Counted from the stretch's first letter, positions 36,577 to 46,382 are shown. The stretch: DNA of 64,000 nucleotides from Rubripirellula reticaptiva (GCF_007860175.1 NZ_SJPX01000003.1:817380-881379); one strand, 5' to 3'. A program made the numbers and translations. The notes: generated from the sequence alone by a model not told the origin.

Positions 36577-38589
36577 ATGGGAAGTCACACCAAACGTCAC
36601 CGCCGGAACCGCCGATTGCTAGCACTTGCGTTAGCTGCTGGCTCTACCGCAAGCCTGCCGCCAGTGACGTTAAGCGAGGATCCGCATCGACCGATTCTGC
36701 CCGAGCAACGTTGTCTAGAAATTCGAAGCCCAGGACAATTGTGCCAAGTCTGCGTGCCAGTCACGCCCCGGCCCGCGACCGTTTTGGATAATCAATTTGA
36801 TTTTCCCACGAGTTATCTGACGCTCAACGAAGCTATCAACATTACGCTTGCCAATTCAGAGGTCGTGCGTGTGCTTGGTGGGGTGACCGCGTCAACGAGC
36901 GGCCGAACGATCTATGACGCGGCGATTACGAATACGACCATTGACGCGCAGCGAGCGACGTTTGATCCCAATCTTCGACTGAACAATGTTTGGAATCAGA
37001 CTGAAAGTCCGAACGCTGTTTTTGACCCACTTGATCCCGCAAACGCGATCATTGGTGGAACTCAAAATGAGGGCTACGGACTCGACTTTGGATTGTCTAA
37101 ACGAAACATGCTGGGCGGAACCTCTAGTTTGGGCGTCAACAGCAACACGAATCGCATTACGCCAGGCATCGTGCCGTTAAACCCCGCGGACCGAACCACG
37201 ACCGAACTCAGTTACACACAGCCGTTCTTGCAAGGTGCGGGACGCGTCGTCAATCAGGCTCCGATCGTGCTGGCCCGCATCGACACGGAACGATCATATT
37301 TTCAATACAAGAGTGCCGTTCAACAGTCGGTTCAAGGTGTCATCGAAGCCTACTGGTCCCTCGTGTTCGCGAAGACGGATCTCTGGGCGCGTCGTCAACA
37401 AGTCGAGCAGGCCGATTTTGCGAATACGCGAACCGAGGCTCGTATCGCAGCGGGTGATGCCAACGCAGGTGACCTTGCCCAGTCCCAATTGGCACTTGAA
37501 AACTTTCGCGCCAGCCTACTGGCTTCGGAAGCCAACGTGTTGCAGCGTCAAGCTGCGTTGCTGAACATGCTTGGTTTGCCGCCGTACGAAGCCCAACGCA
37601 CGATTCCGGTCACGCCGATGGCGGAAGAACTGATCGAGGTCGACTGGGCGGCGATCAATGAACTGGCTCAGCGCGAACGGCCTGATATCATTGAGTTGAA
37701 GTTGATTTTAGAAGCAGACCAGCAGCGGTTGTTGTTAGCCGACAATCAAGCTCGCCCCCAACTCAACGGCGTCGCACTTTATCGCTGGAACGGTTTAGAG
37801 GGAATCGCGCCGTCGGGGAATCGAATTCAAAGTGGATCCGGTGATTTCGAAGACTGGTCACTAGGCGTGAATTTTTCAGTACCGCTGGGACTACGAGCCG
37901 AACGGGCATCGCTTCGACAACGTCAGTTGCTGATCACACGAGACCGCGCGAACTTAGACCAGGGGCTGCATCAAATGCAGCATTCGTTAGCACTGAGTTT
38001 GCGAAACTTGGAGCAATTCTTTGCTCAGTACGAACGCTTTCAAGCCGTCCGTCAAGCCGCGCGGATCAACCTGGAACGGCAACTGGCGCAGTACAACGAA
38101 GGCATCGTGCAATTCATCGTGGTGTTGCAAGCGATCGTTGACTGGGGAAACTCCGTTAGCGCCGAGGCTCAGGCTTTGTCGCAGTACAACACCGAAATTT
38201 CGCGACTCGAATTGCAAACCGGAACCATTCTGCAAACTCATAACGTTGTGTTCTTCGAAGAACGTTTTCGTTCAATCGGTCCGATGGGGCGACTCGGTGA
38301 AGAACCCTGTTACCCGCGTTCGCTTCCACCAACGGCGTCAGTGGATCGGTATGAAGGCGGCAGCCAACCGTCAGAAGAGTACTTTGATCTGGAAGATCCT
38401 GTTGCCAAGCGGGACGCTGGGGCATCAAATTTGCCAAATCCAGTTGATCTAGATAGAGAGGTCGAGTTCCAAAAGGTTGACGAGACTGATAGCGACGAGA
38501 TGACGGATGAAGAAATCGACGAAGTCTTGCGAAAGCGAAGTGCGACGCGAACGTTGGGTGACCGAATCCGGGGCTTGTTCCGCCGCTAA
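36577..38589 (+). CDS. TolC-family outer-membrane efflux protein
   Basis: From the ATG at 36577 (an earlier ATG is at 36547), the product is 670 residues. An N-terminal basic then hydrophobic stretch (RRLLALALAAGSTASLPP) acts as export signal. The outer-membrane factor fold covers about 75-570, with two repeats of long helices and short strands (LTLNEAINITLANSEVVRVLGG, AYWSLVFAKTDLWARRQQVEQADF, LGVNFSVPLGLRAERASLRQRQ). A ~100-residue acidic C-terminal extension (DETDSDEMTDEEIDEVLRKR) is absent from E. coli TolC. The gene follows the adaptor/permease/ATPase set on the same strand and completes a tripartite exporter. Confidence 0.93.
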   Translation: MGSHTKRHRRNRRLLALALAAGSTASLPPVTLSEDPHRPILPEQRCLEIRSPGQLCQVCVPVTPRPATVLDNQFDFPTSYLTLNEAINITLANSEVVRVLGGVTASTSGRTIYDAAITNTTIDAQRATFDPNLRLNNVWNQTESPNAVFDPLDPANAIIGGTQNEGYGLDFGLSKRNMLGGTSSLGVNSNTNRITPGIVPLNPADRTTTELSYTQPFLQGAGRVVNQAPIVLARIDTERSYFQYKSAVQQSVQGVIEAYWSLVFAKTDLWARRQQVEQADFANTRTEARIAAGDANAGDLAQSQLALENFRASLLASEANVLQRQAALLNMLGLPPYEAQRTIPVTPMAEELIEVDWAAINELAQRERPDIIELKLILEADQQRLLLADNQARPQLNGVALYRWNGLEGIAPSGNRIQSGSGDFEDWSLGVNFSVPLGLRAERASLRQRQLLITRDRANLDQGLHQMQHSLALSLRNLEQFFAQYERFQAVRQAARINLERQLAQYNEGIVQFIVVLQAIVDWGNSVSAEAQALSQYNTEISRLELQTGTILQTHNVVFFEERFRSIGPMGRLGEEPCYPRSLPPTASVDRYEGGSQPSEEYFDLEDPVAKRDAGASNLPNPVDLDREVEFQKVDETDSDEMTDEEIDEVLRKRSATRTLGDRIRGLFRR

Positions 38590-38722
38590 GCAATGGGTTT
38601 TCTGTCTCTGCGAAATTCGTTGTGACGACCGAATCAATACGTTTGCCAGACTGGCTGCTTGTGTATGCGGCTGAGTTCAACCAAGATCTTTGGATTACTT
38701 GAACTCACACGAGGCACCGCTG

Positions 38723-40042
38723 ATGAAGTTTCTGTGCGCTGTTATGACGAAGTTGGTCTTCGCCACGTCATTTTTATCATGTCTTACCTTGTCGCCGGTT
38801 TGTGGTGAGCAGTGGACGGTTCCGGTTGCCGGGAATGCATTTCCGAGCAACGGTCCTACCAATGAGGCACGCCGTGAAATTCGTTTTTCTCGCAGTGGCG
38901 AACTCCGGCTTGTCGATCCCGCAGAATCATACTCTGTCTTCTTCCATGTTGATCGTCCGGGCAAAGTTGCGTTGTCGATCAAGGCCAGCAAGGTTAGCGG
39001 TTCGCCGGTCATTGCTGTGACAGCGGACGGCAAGTCGATGAAGTCGGAAGTCGGTGATTCTCAGTCGGCAATACTTCGGGTAGGTGAGATAGACATTGCG
39101 AAGTCTGGCTACGTTCAGGTTGATTTGCAGTTGGATGTTGCAAGTGGATCGGCAAACGCGAGCGTGTCGGACTTGATCGTGACGTCAGACGTCGAAGGCA
39201 TGTCGGTCGAGTTTGTTCGCAACAACGATGGCAACATGTTTTATTGGGGACGTCGCGGGCCGTCGGTCCACTTGGGATACAAGTTGCCCGATGCGGTGAA
39301 GCTGACCTATGCCTACAGCGAGATCACGGTGCCCGAGGGCCAGGATCCGATCGGGTCGTACTTCATGGCAAACGGTTTTGGCGAAGGCTACTTTGGCATT
39401 CAGGTTAACAGCAAGACGGAGCGGCGGGTCTTGTTTTCGGTTTGGAGTCCTTTCAAGACAGACAATCCGGCAGACATCCCGAACGAGCAACGCATCGTAA
39501 CTCTTGCGAAAGGCGACTCGGTTCATGCACAAGACTTTGGCAACGAAGGTTCTGGTGGTCAGAGCTACTTAGTGTTCCCGTGGAAGTCTGGCACGATCTA
39601 TCGTTTTTTGACGGAAGTCAAACCGGATGGCGCAGGCAATACGATCTACACGTCATGGTTCGGCGAGGCGAGACGCGAAGAGTGGCGGTTGATCGCAAGC
39701 TTTCGTCGCCCGGACACGAACAAGCATCTGACTGGCTTTCACTCGTTCCTGGAAAACTTCTCGCCCGCGACTGGCAATCAGCAACGATCAGCACTGTACG
39801 GGAATCAATGGGTTTGCGACGTCGATGGGAAATGGCATGAAGTCACTCGAGCCAAGTTCACGGGTGACAACACGGCGCGTGGCCGGCACCGGCTTGACTA
39901 TGCTGGCGGATCAGACGACGACCACTTCTTTCTTCGCAACTGTGGCTTCTTTAGCGACCGTGCGAATCTTGATGAAGTTTTCCAGCGGGACGCTGCGGAA
40001 GGTCGACATCCCAAGGTCCGTTTTTCGGAACTGCCGCGGTAG
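38723..40042 (+). CDS. Secreted DUF3472 (with DUF5077) protein
   Basis: The ATG at 38723 has GAGG eight bases upstream and starts the signal peptide (FLCAVMTKLVFATSFLSCLTLSPVCG). The 439-residue product has an N-terminal beta-sandwich of the DUF5077 type (about 28-150, ESYSVFFHVDRPGKVALSIKA). DUF3472 follows at about 165-420 (SVHLGYKLP, YFMANGFGEGYFGIQVNS, FSPATGNQQRSALYGNQWV). These proteins are common in Bacteroidetes and Planctomycetes beside carbohydrate genes, but no enzymatic function is established. It follows the TolC gene by 133 bp and may be a separate transcript. Confidence 0.88.
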   Translation: MKFLCAVMTKLVFATSFLSCLTLSPVCGEQWTVPVAGNAFPSNGPTNEARREIRFSRSGELRLVDPAESYSVFFHVDRPGKVALSIKASKVSGSPVIAVTADGKSMKSEVGDSQSAILRVGEIDIAKSGYVQVDLQLDVASGSANASVSDLIVTSDVEGMSVEFVRNNDGNMFYWGRRGPSVHLGYKLPDAVKLTYAYSEITVPEGQDPIGSYFMANGFGEGYFGIQVNSKTERRVLFSVWSPFKTDNPADIPNEQRIVTLAKGDSVHAQDFGNEGSGGQSYLVFPWKSGTIYRFLTEVKPDGAGNTIYTSWFGEARREEWRLIASFRRPDTNKHLTGFHSFLENFSPATGNQQRSALYGNQWVCDVDGKWHEVTRAKFTGDNTARGRHRLDYAGGSDDDHFFLRNCGFFSDRANLDEVFQRDAAEGRHPKVRFSELPR

Positions 40043-40200
40043 CGTGAGCTTGGAAATGCGATTTGCAACCAGGTGCTGATCCGTCGCTAATCACTAGGCC
40101 GATGTTCAGTCACCTTTGCGCAGACGCTGGATCACGAGATAATTTCGCCACACTGAGACTGACTTACTTAAATTCTCGAGACTTAGGAAACGACCAACCG

Positions 40201-40656
40201 ATGCAACGTACTTTGGTGCTGTTAAAGCCGGATTGTGTGCAACGAGCCCTGATGGGAAAAATCATCAGCCGATTCGAAGAAAAGGGACTCAGCATCGTCG
40301 CCATGAAGATGCTGCATGTGACGCCTGAGATGTCACGCGAACACTACGCGGAGCACGTCGAGAAGCCGTTTTATCCAAGCTTGGAAGAATTCATCACGTC
40401 GGCGCCAGTCGTTGCGATGGCAATCGACGGTTTGGACGTGATCTCGGTTGTTCGCGAACTGTTGGGTGCGACGAGCGGATTGAAGGCCGCTGCGGGAACG
40501 ATTCGCGGTGACTTCAGCGGAAGCCGGCAAATGAACTTGGTTCACGCCAGCGACAGCCCCGAATCGGCGACTCGTGAGCTGAAGATCTACTTCCCTGAAG
40601 GCGCGTGCTCCTACGAGCAAGCTTCGAAGGACTTTTTGCGAGCCTGCGACGAATAG
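40201..40656 (+). CDS. ndk: Nucleoside diphosphate kinase
   Basis: This 151-residue enzyme exchanges the gamma-phosphate between nucleoside triphosphates and diphosphates through a phosphohistidine. The ATG at 40201 has AGGAAA about ten bases upstream and gives the normal family length; the open frame continues to 40063 without conserved sequence. Diagnostic parts are MQRTLVLLKPDCVQR at the N-terminus, HYAEHVEKPFYP, and the active-site histidine H115 in MNLVHASDS. It is a monocistronic housekeeping gene as far as can be seen. Confidence 0.97.
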   Translation: MQRTLVLLKPDCVQRALMGKIISRFEEKGLSIVAMKMLHVTPEMSREHYAEHVEKPFYPSLEEFITSAPVVAMAIDGLDVISVVRELLGATSGLKAAAGTIRGDFSGSRQMNLVHASDSPESATRELKIYFPEGACSYEQASKDFLRACDE

Positions 40657-40689
40657 TCATCGCAATGCGATCTTAAACCGAGATCGGGA

Positions 40690-40929
40690 TTACCGGCGGT
40701 TCAGTTTTTCTTCGGCCTTGGCTGCTTTCAATGCTGCGGCTTCACGCGGCAGTTTGAACTCTGGGCCGGACGGGAAATACTGGACGTCGTCTTGCAGGTA
40801 ATACGGGCTCGGCAGGGTTTGGCCGTTCATTGAAACCTGACACCCGGTCGAGCTCAGCAGAGAGAAACCAGTGACTGCCATCAATGCGAGGGTGGTCGCG
40901 GTTCGTCGAATATTAGCGGTGCGATTCAT
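40690..40929 (-). CDS. Small lipoprotein, planctomycete type
   Basis: This 79-residue protein has an N-terminal basic region, a hydrophobic stretch (TLALMAVTGFSLL) and a lipobox-like SSTGC, so the mature protein would begin at Cys29 with a lipid anchor. The mature part (VSMNGQTLPSPYYLQDD, then VQYFPSGPEFKLPREA) is short and ends in a lysine/glutamate helix. The sequence resembles small planctomycete lipoproteins of unknown function. It converges on ndk, 33 bp away. Confidence 0.8.
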   Translation of the reverse strand: MNRTANIRRTATTLALMAVTGFSLLSSTGCQVSMNGQTLPSPYYLQDDVQYFPSGPEFKLPREAAALKAAKAEEKLNRR

Positions 40930-40979
40930 CTTTGTTGCCTTCGCTGTCTAATCTAAATCTGGGTCGATCAGGCCGCACT

Positions 40980-40998
40980 GGTATCGCTGGCCGATACC
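40980..40998 (-). terminator. Candidate hairpin downstream of guaD
   Basis: A perfect seven-base stem GGTATCG/CGATACC with a five-base loop lies between guaD and the small lipoprotein gene, both on the minus strand. No T-run follows, so it may be a factor-dependent terminator, a 5' leader structure or coincidence. Confidence 0.3.
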
Positions 40999-41085
40999 CG
41001 TGTGGTTCTCAGTACAACTGTCATCGACCGGACAACCCGCATATCTTTACTCGCGGGGTGATTATTCGCGGAAAAACATTCAGCC

Positions 41086-42294
41086 TCACTCGCGACCGCC
41101 ATTTAGCAGCGTTTTCGTGATCCAGCGGTCGTCCCAGGCGAACATTAACATCGCCAGCGGCGGCGATGCGCCGGTTTGCCAAGGAATCGTGGGCTCGATG
41201 ACAACCAGATCCGCACTCGCCCCGACCACGATTCGGCCTGCATCTGACCACGAAAGCGCGTCGGCGTTTCCTGCGGTGATCGCATACCAGGCCTGTGCGG
41301 CGGTTGGATATTGTTCGCCAAGAGTCGCGGCGGTTTCGATCATCGAACGTGCGACACGGACCATGCTGCGTTCATAGCCCGCACCGATATCGCTGCCTAG
41401 GGCCAGTTTCACGCTGTCGCGGTTCAAGTCGGCCCAGGACATCGATCCACTGCGCAGAAACGAGTTGGCGGTTGGGCAGTGAGCGATCACGGCACCCGAC
41501 TGTTGCAGTTTGCGGCGGTCCGAGGCCGTCAAATGAATACCATGCCCCAACACACTACGATCGGTCAGCAATCCAGCATCGCGGTACACATCAACATAGT
41601 CGGCTTGGTTGAATAGTTGCTGGACCAGTTCGCATTCTTGGCGAGTCTCGGCCAAATGTGTTTGAACGATCGCGCCGGTTTCAGCAGCCAGTTTGCCGGC
41701 GGATTCCAACAGCGGGCCGCTGCACGAAATCGCAAATCGAGGGGTCACGGCTGCCGAAACTCGGTTGCCGGCCGGAAACATCGATTGCAGCCTGGCAGCT
41801 TCGTCGATCAACTGGCCGGCAGAGCGGCAAAGGTCAGCGGGAGCTTGTCGGTCCATCAGAACTTGCCCGACTACGCCCCGCACTCCACGACCAGCCAACG
41901 TTTCGATCGCGGCGGCGGCCGATTCATGATGGACGGTCGCATAGGCGGCGACGCCTGTCGTGCCCACCGAAATCAACTGATCCACAACACGGTCCGTCAT
42001 TGCACGGGCGAAGTCGACGTCCGCCCACTTCATCTCGCTCGGGAAGGTAACTTCCCCGAGCCACTGCAACAGCGGCATGCCGTGGGCCCCGATCAGATCG
42101 AATTGCGGCAGGTGCAGATGAGTGTCAATGAAGCCGGGTGAGATCAGAGCATCAGGTCCGCCGATGTCAAAGTGTTTTGGCGAATCACCCAAGTTGACTT
42201 CGGTGATGATGCCATCGTCAACGCGGACCGTTCCTGGTTGCGTGACGCACTCCTCAGAATCGTTCGCCAGTAACAGATGCCCAAATAGAATCAC
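41086..42294 (-). CDS. guaD: Guanine deaminase (amidohydrolase family)
   Basis: This 402-residue zinc-dependent amidohydrolase is best read as guanine deaminase, which converts guanine to xanthine in purine salvage or breakdown. The metal motif is GFIDTHLHLPQ (H59, H61), followed by FDLIGAHGMPLLQWLGEVTFPSE, which matches the guanine deaminase hallmark (PLLEWLxxYTFPAE). Further ligands are H213 and E216 in QTHLAET, H251 in LGHGIHL, and D302 in LGSDIGAG. A related chlorohydrolase or aminohydrolase substrate is the main alternative. It is cytoplasmic, with no linked purine genes. Confidence 0.87.
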   Translation of the reverse strand: MILFGHLLLANDSEECVTQPGTVRVDDGIITEVNLGDSPKHFDIGGPDALISPGFIDTHLHLPQFDLIGAHGMPLLQWLGEVTFPSEMKWADVDFARAMTDRVVDQLISVGTTGVAAYATVHHESAAAAIETLAGRGVRGVVGQVLMDRQAPADLCRSAGQLIDEAARLQSMFPAGNRVSAAVTPRFAISCSGPLLESAGKLAAETGAIVQTHLAETRQECELVQQLFNQADYVDVYRDAGLLTDRSVLGHGIHLTASDRRKLQQSGAVIAHCPTANSFLRSGSMSWADLNRDSVKLALGSDIGAGYERSMVRVARSMIETAATLGEQYPTAAQAWYAITAGNADALSWSDAGRIVVGASADLVVIEPTIPWQTGASPPLAMLMFAWDDRWITKTLLNGGRE

Positions 42295-42452
42295 GGATCA
42301 AGGGCCTTAGGAACTTGGTCGGAAATAGCAGCGTCAACGATACACTCAGAAACACTCTCCCGAAGGAAGAACGATACCGCGCACCTATTTACGTAAGACT
42401 CTTTGACAGCGGGCATCGAAGTTCGGCTGTGGCGAGCGCGACAACTGGTTCG

Positions 42453-43586
42453 CTACTTGGTCGCGATGATCGCGTCGAGTTCGGCTTTCAAACGGGGCAG
42501 AATTTCATCGTAACCGAAGGCGCCGAGTGCTTCGGTGCCGCGTTTCAAGTTGACCTTGGCTGGGCCACACCACAGTCCCAAGTCCGCGTCGTCCGTTTCG
42601 CCGGGGCCGTTCACTCGGCATCCCATCACTGCAATGGTGATGTCGTAATCTTTCGCGTACGTCGACATCTCTTTGACGCTTTGCGCCAAGTCGATGAACG
42701 CTTCGTTTTCAACTCGCGAACAACTCGGGCAACTGATGATGTTCAGCGCCTTGTCGTCGAACTTGACCACGCTGCGGACACGTCCGGCGTAAATGTCGTC
42801 GATGATTTGCCGGCCGGCGTCGATCTCTTCGGGCTTGCGATCGTTCGGCAGCGTCAATGAAACTCGAACCGTGTCGCCGATGCCATGACCGATCAGTTGT
42901 TCGAAAGCAACGCGAGTTTTGATGACGCCTTCCGGTGGCATGCCAGCTTCGGTAACGCCCAAGTGCAATGGCACGTCGGGACGTTCTTTGGCGAATCGCC
43001 TGTTGACTTCGACTACCTTCGCCGGATCGCTGTCTTTGAGCGAAACGACATAGCGAGTGAACCCTAGCGAGTCGACGAACTCGCAGTGTTCGAGCGCGCT
43101 TTCGATCATTGGCGTGATCGAATCGTGCGCGTCATACTTTGCTTTTTTCGCAGGGTCGACGCTGCCACAGTTCACTCCGATGCGGATGGCACAATCGTTC
43201 TCCGCCGCTTGATCGATGATAAACCGCACCTTGTCTTGCCACGGTGTGTCGCGGCCATGGTGGTATAGGTGCCCGGGGTTGTAGCGGATCTTGTCGACGA
43301 AGGGTGCGACCAGTTCGGCCAGTTTGAAGTTCTCTTGCAAATCTACCGCCAAGTTTGCCGTTGTGCCTTGGCGAATTTCGCCGAGCGCTTGCGCGTCCTT
43401 GTCACTGTCGACTGCAATCCGAACGACACCGGCACCGGCCAGGCGATAGGCTTCGGCCTGCGCCACGGTCGCTTCGATGTTTTGAGTCTTGGTTGCCGTC
43501 ATGCTTTGGACAGCGATCGGATTCCCGTCACCGACGACGATGTTTCCGATCTGAACGGCACGAGTTGGATTGCGAGTGATTTTCAT
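42453..43586 (-). CDS. ispG: 4-hydroxy-3-methylbut-2-enyl diphosphate synthase (IspG)
   Basis: This 377-residue enzyme catalyses the penultimate step of the non-mevalonate isoprenoid pathway, reducing the cyclic diphosphate MEcPP to HMBPP. Recognition features are [18 protein letters not shown] near residue 27, [11 protein letters not shown] near 135, and the [4Fe-4S] ligands C286 and C289 in [10 protein letters not shown]323 in GCRVNGPGE, and E330. It is the compact two-domain bacterial form without the plant-type insert. The end is about 160 bp from guaD, and it probably has its own transcript or shares one with the gene at 43651, 64 bp upstream. Confidence 0.97.
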   Translation of the reverse strand: MKITRNPTRAVQIGNIVVGDGNPIAVQSMTATKTQNIEATVAQAEAYRLAGAGVVRIAVDSDKDAQALGEIRQGTTANLAVDLQENFKLAELVAPFVDKIRYNPGHLYHHGRDTPWQDKVRFIIDQAAENDCAIRIGVNCGSVDPAKKAKYDAHDSITPMIESALEHCEFVDSLGFTRYVVSLKDSDPAKVVEVNRRFAKERPDVPLHLGVTEAGMPPEGVIKTRVAFEQLIGHGIGDTVRVSLTLPNDRKPEEIDAGRQIIDDIYAGRVRSVVKFDDKALNIISCPSCSRVENEAFIDLAQSVKEMSTYAKDYDITIAVMGCRVNGPGETDDADLGLWCGPAKVNLKRGTEALGAFGYDEILPRLKAELDAIIATK

Positions 43587-43650
43587 GATTTATTTTGAAT
43601 AGGAGGCAAGCATAAAGCTTGTCATGATTTGCCGAGAATCGCCAGTACCA

Positions 43651-45321
43651 TTAGCGGCCCAGCAATGCCGCAGTGATCTCGGCGACTGCGGGGGCCATCT
43701 CGGCGTGAGCACGTTGCAGATTTCCCGCTCGTGAACTCGACAACCCACGTTGTTCCAGCTGCGCGACATTCTGCGACAACGCCTGCCATCCGTCCAGCAA
43801 ATGGTCTGCCTCGGGTTGTAGTGCGGCAACGTCGGCGCGGCCGGCCAGCATTGCGTGCAATTGTTTCGCGTGCCGATAGACCTCGTCCGCGGCTGCCACG
43901 AAAGATTGGCCGAACGACGCCGGTTGCAGATATCGCTGGTACCGCCGGGTATCGGCCAAAAAGTACTCGCTTGACCCTTCGAGCGCTGCCGCGGCCCGCA
44001 TCAGTGACGCCGGATCGAAATAGGCGCTGCCGCTGCTTACACCGAGCGCTTCGCGGAGCGTTCCAAGTTCATGATCGATGCCTGCGAGCAATGCGGGGTC
44101 GAGACGTTGGATTTTGGTGTAGATGCCGCGCAGTACGACCCAGTCCTTGTCGATCGGAATCAGTGCTGCGGCAAGCGGCTCGCGGCGAGTTCCTGCGGCA
44201 GCGGCTTCTTCCAATTCGCGGGCTTGGCGGAACATGCGTCGGCTGCCTTCCATGACGGCTGATTGTTCACGAAGTTCAAGGTTCACCATCGATCGAATCG
44301 TCAGTTGATCTAACAACTCGCCAAGACTGTGTTCCAATCGGTGCGCCGAAGCGACCAACGACTTTGTGTTCTGCGGCGGTGGCATCCATAACAATGCGTA
44401 AGTTTGGTCGCCACACTCGCGAATTCGATCGAGTCGCCGGGCGAGGTGGGGATCATTGATCGCATAAATGGATTCGCCAATTGGACTCCATCGACTCACG
44501 AATTCGGTAAACGACGTCATCACTTCCTCGTAGGTGACCGTGTCGATCCGGTCCGCTTCCTTCATCAACTGGCCGCGAATCAAACGGATGTCATGGCCGA
44601 TGCGTTCCGACACCACTGGCGAGACACGTGCGATGGCCAAATCATCGACCAGCGTATCCATGTGCGTGGCGACGATGATCATCAGATCGTGCAGTCCATG
44701 TCGATCGAATTGTGGCTGCAGATTCAGCATCCGGCACATTGATGACACAAGCTGGTCGCACGACCGAACCGCTCCGGTGCATTGACTGGACAGACCGTCC
44801 TGGGATCGAAGGCCAAACGAAAGCTGACGCCATCGGGCATCGACTTCTGCGTAGGGAGCTGAAATTGCATCGAGCGAGGCCAGACCGTCACAACGCGCGA
44901 TCAGAGCGCGAGTATCCGCGGAAACACGATAGGCTTCCGGGATCAGAGTTCGTACCGATGGGTTGTTCGTTGCAGCACTGCGCAACTCGCCGACCATGGG
45001 ATCAAGGCTGCGGCTGAAGCTTACCAGTTTTTCGACAAAATCAGCCGCCTCGCGAGAACGGACGTTGATCGCGGGTGACGATTGACGGCGGCCCGTTTCG
45101 TTGCGACCCGGCTCAATACGACCCGGCTCAATACGACTGGGACGTTGCGGTCCTGTAAACTGGGGGTTGGTGCCGCGTGGATCCGGTCGGGGAGGGGTTT
45201 TGTCGTTTTGCTGAGACGCTTCTGCAATCGCCCGGAACAAGTCTTCGATCAACGCGCCGCGTTGGGCGGCGGCAGGCGATGCAAACAGCAACAGAATCAG
45301 AAGCGTCGTGTATTTTCGCAT
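43651..45321 (-). CDS. Secreted helical hypothetical protein
   Basis: This 556-residue protein has a clear signal peptide (MRKYTTLLILLLFASPAAAQ). It begins with a proline/arginine-rich linker of about 60 residues (PSRIEPGRIEPGRNETGRRQ) encoded by a short tandem DNA repeat. The rest is predicted mostly alpha-helical, with repeated amphipathic segments (ADFVEKLVSFSRSLDPMVGELR, ASAHRLEHSLGELLDQL, HAKQLHAMLAGRADVAALQ). No enzymatic motif or known family was recognised. It could be a periplasmic structural or coiled-coil protein. It precedes ispG on the same strand. Confidence 0.72.
   Translation of the reverse strand: MRKYTTLLILLLFASPAAAQRGALIEDLFRAIAEASQQNDKTPPRPDPRGTNPQFTGPQRPSRIEPGRIEPGRNETGRRQSSPAINVRSREAADFVEKLVSFSRSLDPMVGELRSAATNNPSVRTLIPEAYRVSADTRALIARCDGLASLDAISAPYAEVDARWRQLSFGLRSQDGLSSQCTGAVRSCDQLVSSMCRMLNLQPQFDRHGLHDLMIIVATHMDTLVDDLAIARVSPVVSERIGHDIRLIRGQLMKEADRIDTVTYEEVMTSFTEFVSRWSPIGESIYAINDPHLARRLDRIRECGDQTYALLWMPPPQNTKSLVASAHRLEHSLGELLDQLTIRSMVNLELREQSAVMEGSRRMFRQARELEEAAAAGTRREPLAAALIPIDKDWVVLRGIYTKIQRLDPALLAGIDHELGTLREALGVSSGSAYFDPASLMRAAAALEGSSEYFLADTRRYQRYLQPASFGQSFVAAADEVYRHAKQLHAMLAGRADVAALQPEADHLLDGWQALSQNVAQLEQRGLSSSRAGNLQRAHAEMAPAVAEITAALLGR
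45082..45130. repeat. 15-bp tandem repeat inside the secreted helical protein gene
   Basis: The unit CGACCCGGCTCAATA is present in two near-perfect copies, with degenerate flanking copies. It encodes RIEPG units in the proline/arginine linker (RIEPGRIEPGRNETG). Slipped-strand length variation is possible but cannot be shown from one sequence. Confidence 0.7.
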
Positions 45322-45360
45322 TGCGTCAAATCTTGATCGAAGAAAAGAAGAGGGCGGCGA

Positions 45361-45897
45361 TCAATCTTTGGTCGATCGCATCAAAGTCAGAGCGTTGATC
45401 AAGCAACGCAGCACCGTTTGCGTTGCTTCGATCTGTCTTGCCTGCCGGCCAACCGACTTCATTCTAAACGATCGCGCGTCACAGCGGACCGACCCATCGT
45501 CCATTCGATTGCAAGTGCCTACAAAAACCAACCCGTCAAATCCGTCCGGTGCGTCGGGTCCAAAATGACCGGTGATGGAGACGGCAAGGTCCGCTTCGGG
45601 AGTTTTGTCCAGGACACCCGCGGCCATTTGCCGGGCTACTGGATCGCTGACCGCGGTGTGCCGGTCAATGTCCACAGCGCTGACACCGATCCAGCGGACC
45701 TTGGTGTCGTTGCGATACGTGACCGCTGATCCGCAAAGCCACTCAGAAACGCCCGGTATCTTGCCCAATTCGCACGCCACCATTCCGCACGTGCAGCTTT
45801 CGGCAAATACGATGCGGCACTTTGCCTGGGCAAGCCGGCCGACGGTTTCGGTGGCCAGCTCGCGCAGTGATTCGGTCAGCGATGATAAATCATCCAT
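45361..45897 (-). CDS. pncC: CinA C-terminal domain protein, nicotinamide-nucleotide amidohydrolase
   Basis: This 178-residue stand-alone CinA-C domain matches PncC, which deamidates nicotinamide mononucleotide to nicotinic acid mononucleotide in NAD recycling. The catalytic signature is FAESCTCGMVACEL (S34). It is followed by a conserved GVSEWLCGSAVTYRNDTKVRWIGV segment (Y61) and VSITGHFGPD near 110. The usual family has AESCTGG; here the second Gly is Cys (SCTCG), a small deviation near the active site. It is cytoplasmic and ends 39 bp upstream of the signal-peptide protein gene at 45321. Confidence 0.9.
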   Translation of the reverse strand: MDDLSSLTESLRELATETVGRLAQAKCRIVFAESCTCGMVACELGKIPGVSEWLCGSAVTYRNDTKVRWIGVSAVDIDRHTAVSDPVARQMAAGVLDKTPEADLAVSITGHFGPDAPDGFDGLVFVGTCNRMDDGSVRCDARSFRMKSVGRQARQIEATQTVLRCLINALTLMRSTKD

Positions 45898-45906
45898 CGA
45901 CGACGA

Positions 45907-46251
45907 CTACCAGCCGATGCCGATCGATACGCCGCCGCTACGGTAAGCTGGATAGCCACCGCGATACGATGGGTAACCGTATCCGTAACCTCGATAGCCG
46001 CTGCCATAGTAGCTGCTGCCGTAAGGTTGGTATCCGCCGGTACCAATGTTGACCGAAACGGCTGGCCGATAGGCGCGAACGGAATAGGCCGGCGCGATCA
46101 CAGGAACTCGGCGGACGATAACGGGGGCCGGTGCGCGATATACGCTTCGTGCTTGCCGGCGAGCGTATCCGCGGCCACCAAAAGCATCAGCATCCGCAGC
46201 CAACGATACGGACGTGATCACAGCGAACGCTGCCAATAGATATTTCAACAT
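45907..46251 (-). CDS. Small exported glycine/tyrosine-rich protein
   Basis: This 114-residue protein has a signal peptide (MLKYLLAAFAVITSVSLAADADA). The mature part is basic and rich in Arg, Val and Pro (RAPAPVIVRRVPVIAP), then in Gly and Tyr (YGSGYRGYGYGYPSYRGGYP). There is no recognised domain; similar GY-rich proteins are cell-surface or matrix components. It starts 9 bp upstream of the CinA-C gene on the same strand. Confidence 0.68.
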   Translation of the reverse strand: MLKYLLAAFAVITSVSLAADADAFGGRGYARRQARSVYRAPAPVIVRRVPVIAPAYSVRAYRPAVSVNIGTGGYQPYGSSYYGSGYRGYGYGYPSYRGGYPAYRSGGVSIGIGW

Positions 46252-46382
46252 TCAGAAACTCCTAGATTCGAGGAGTGTCTATTGTCTATCCCGCGTCAAT
46301 ATTGAACAACCGCCCGGTCTATTTGAGCCGCAAACGCGTGTGTTTTGACGTCTGGCGGGTGAATCGTGGGGCCAAGCGGTCC

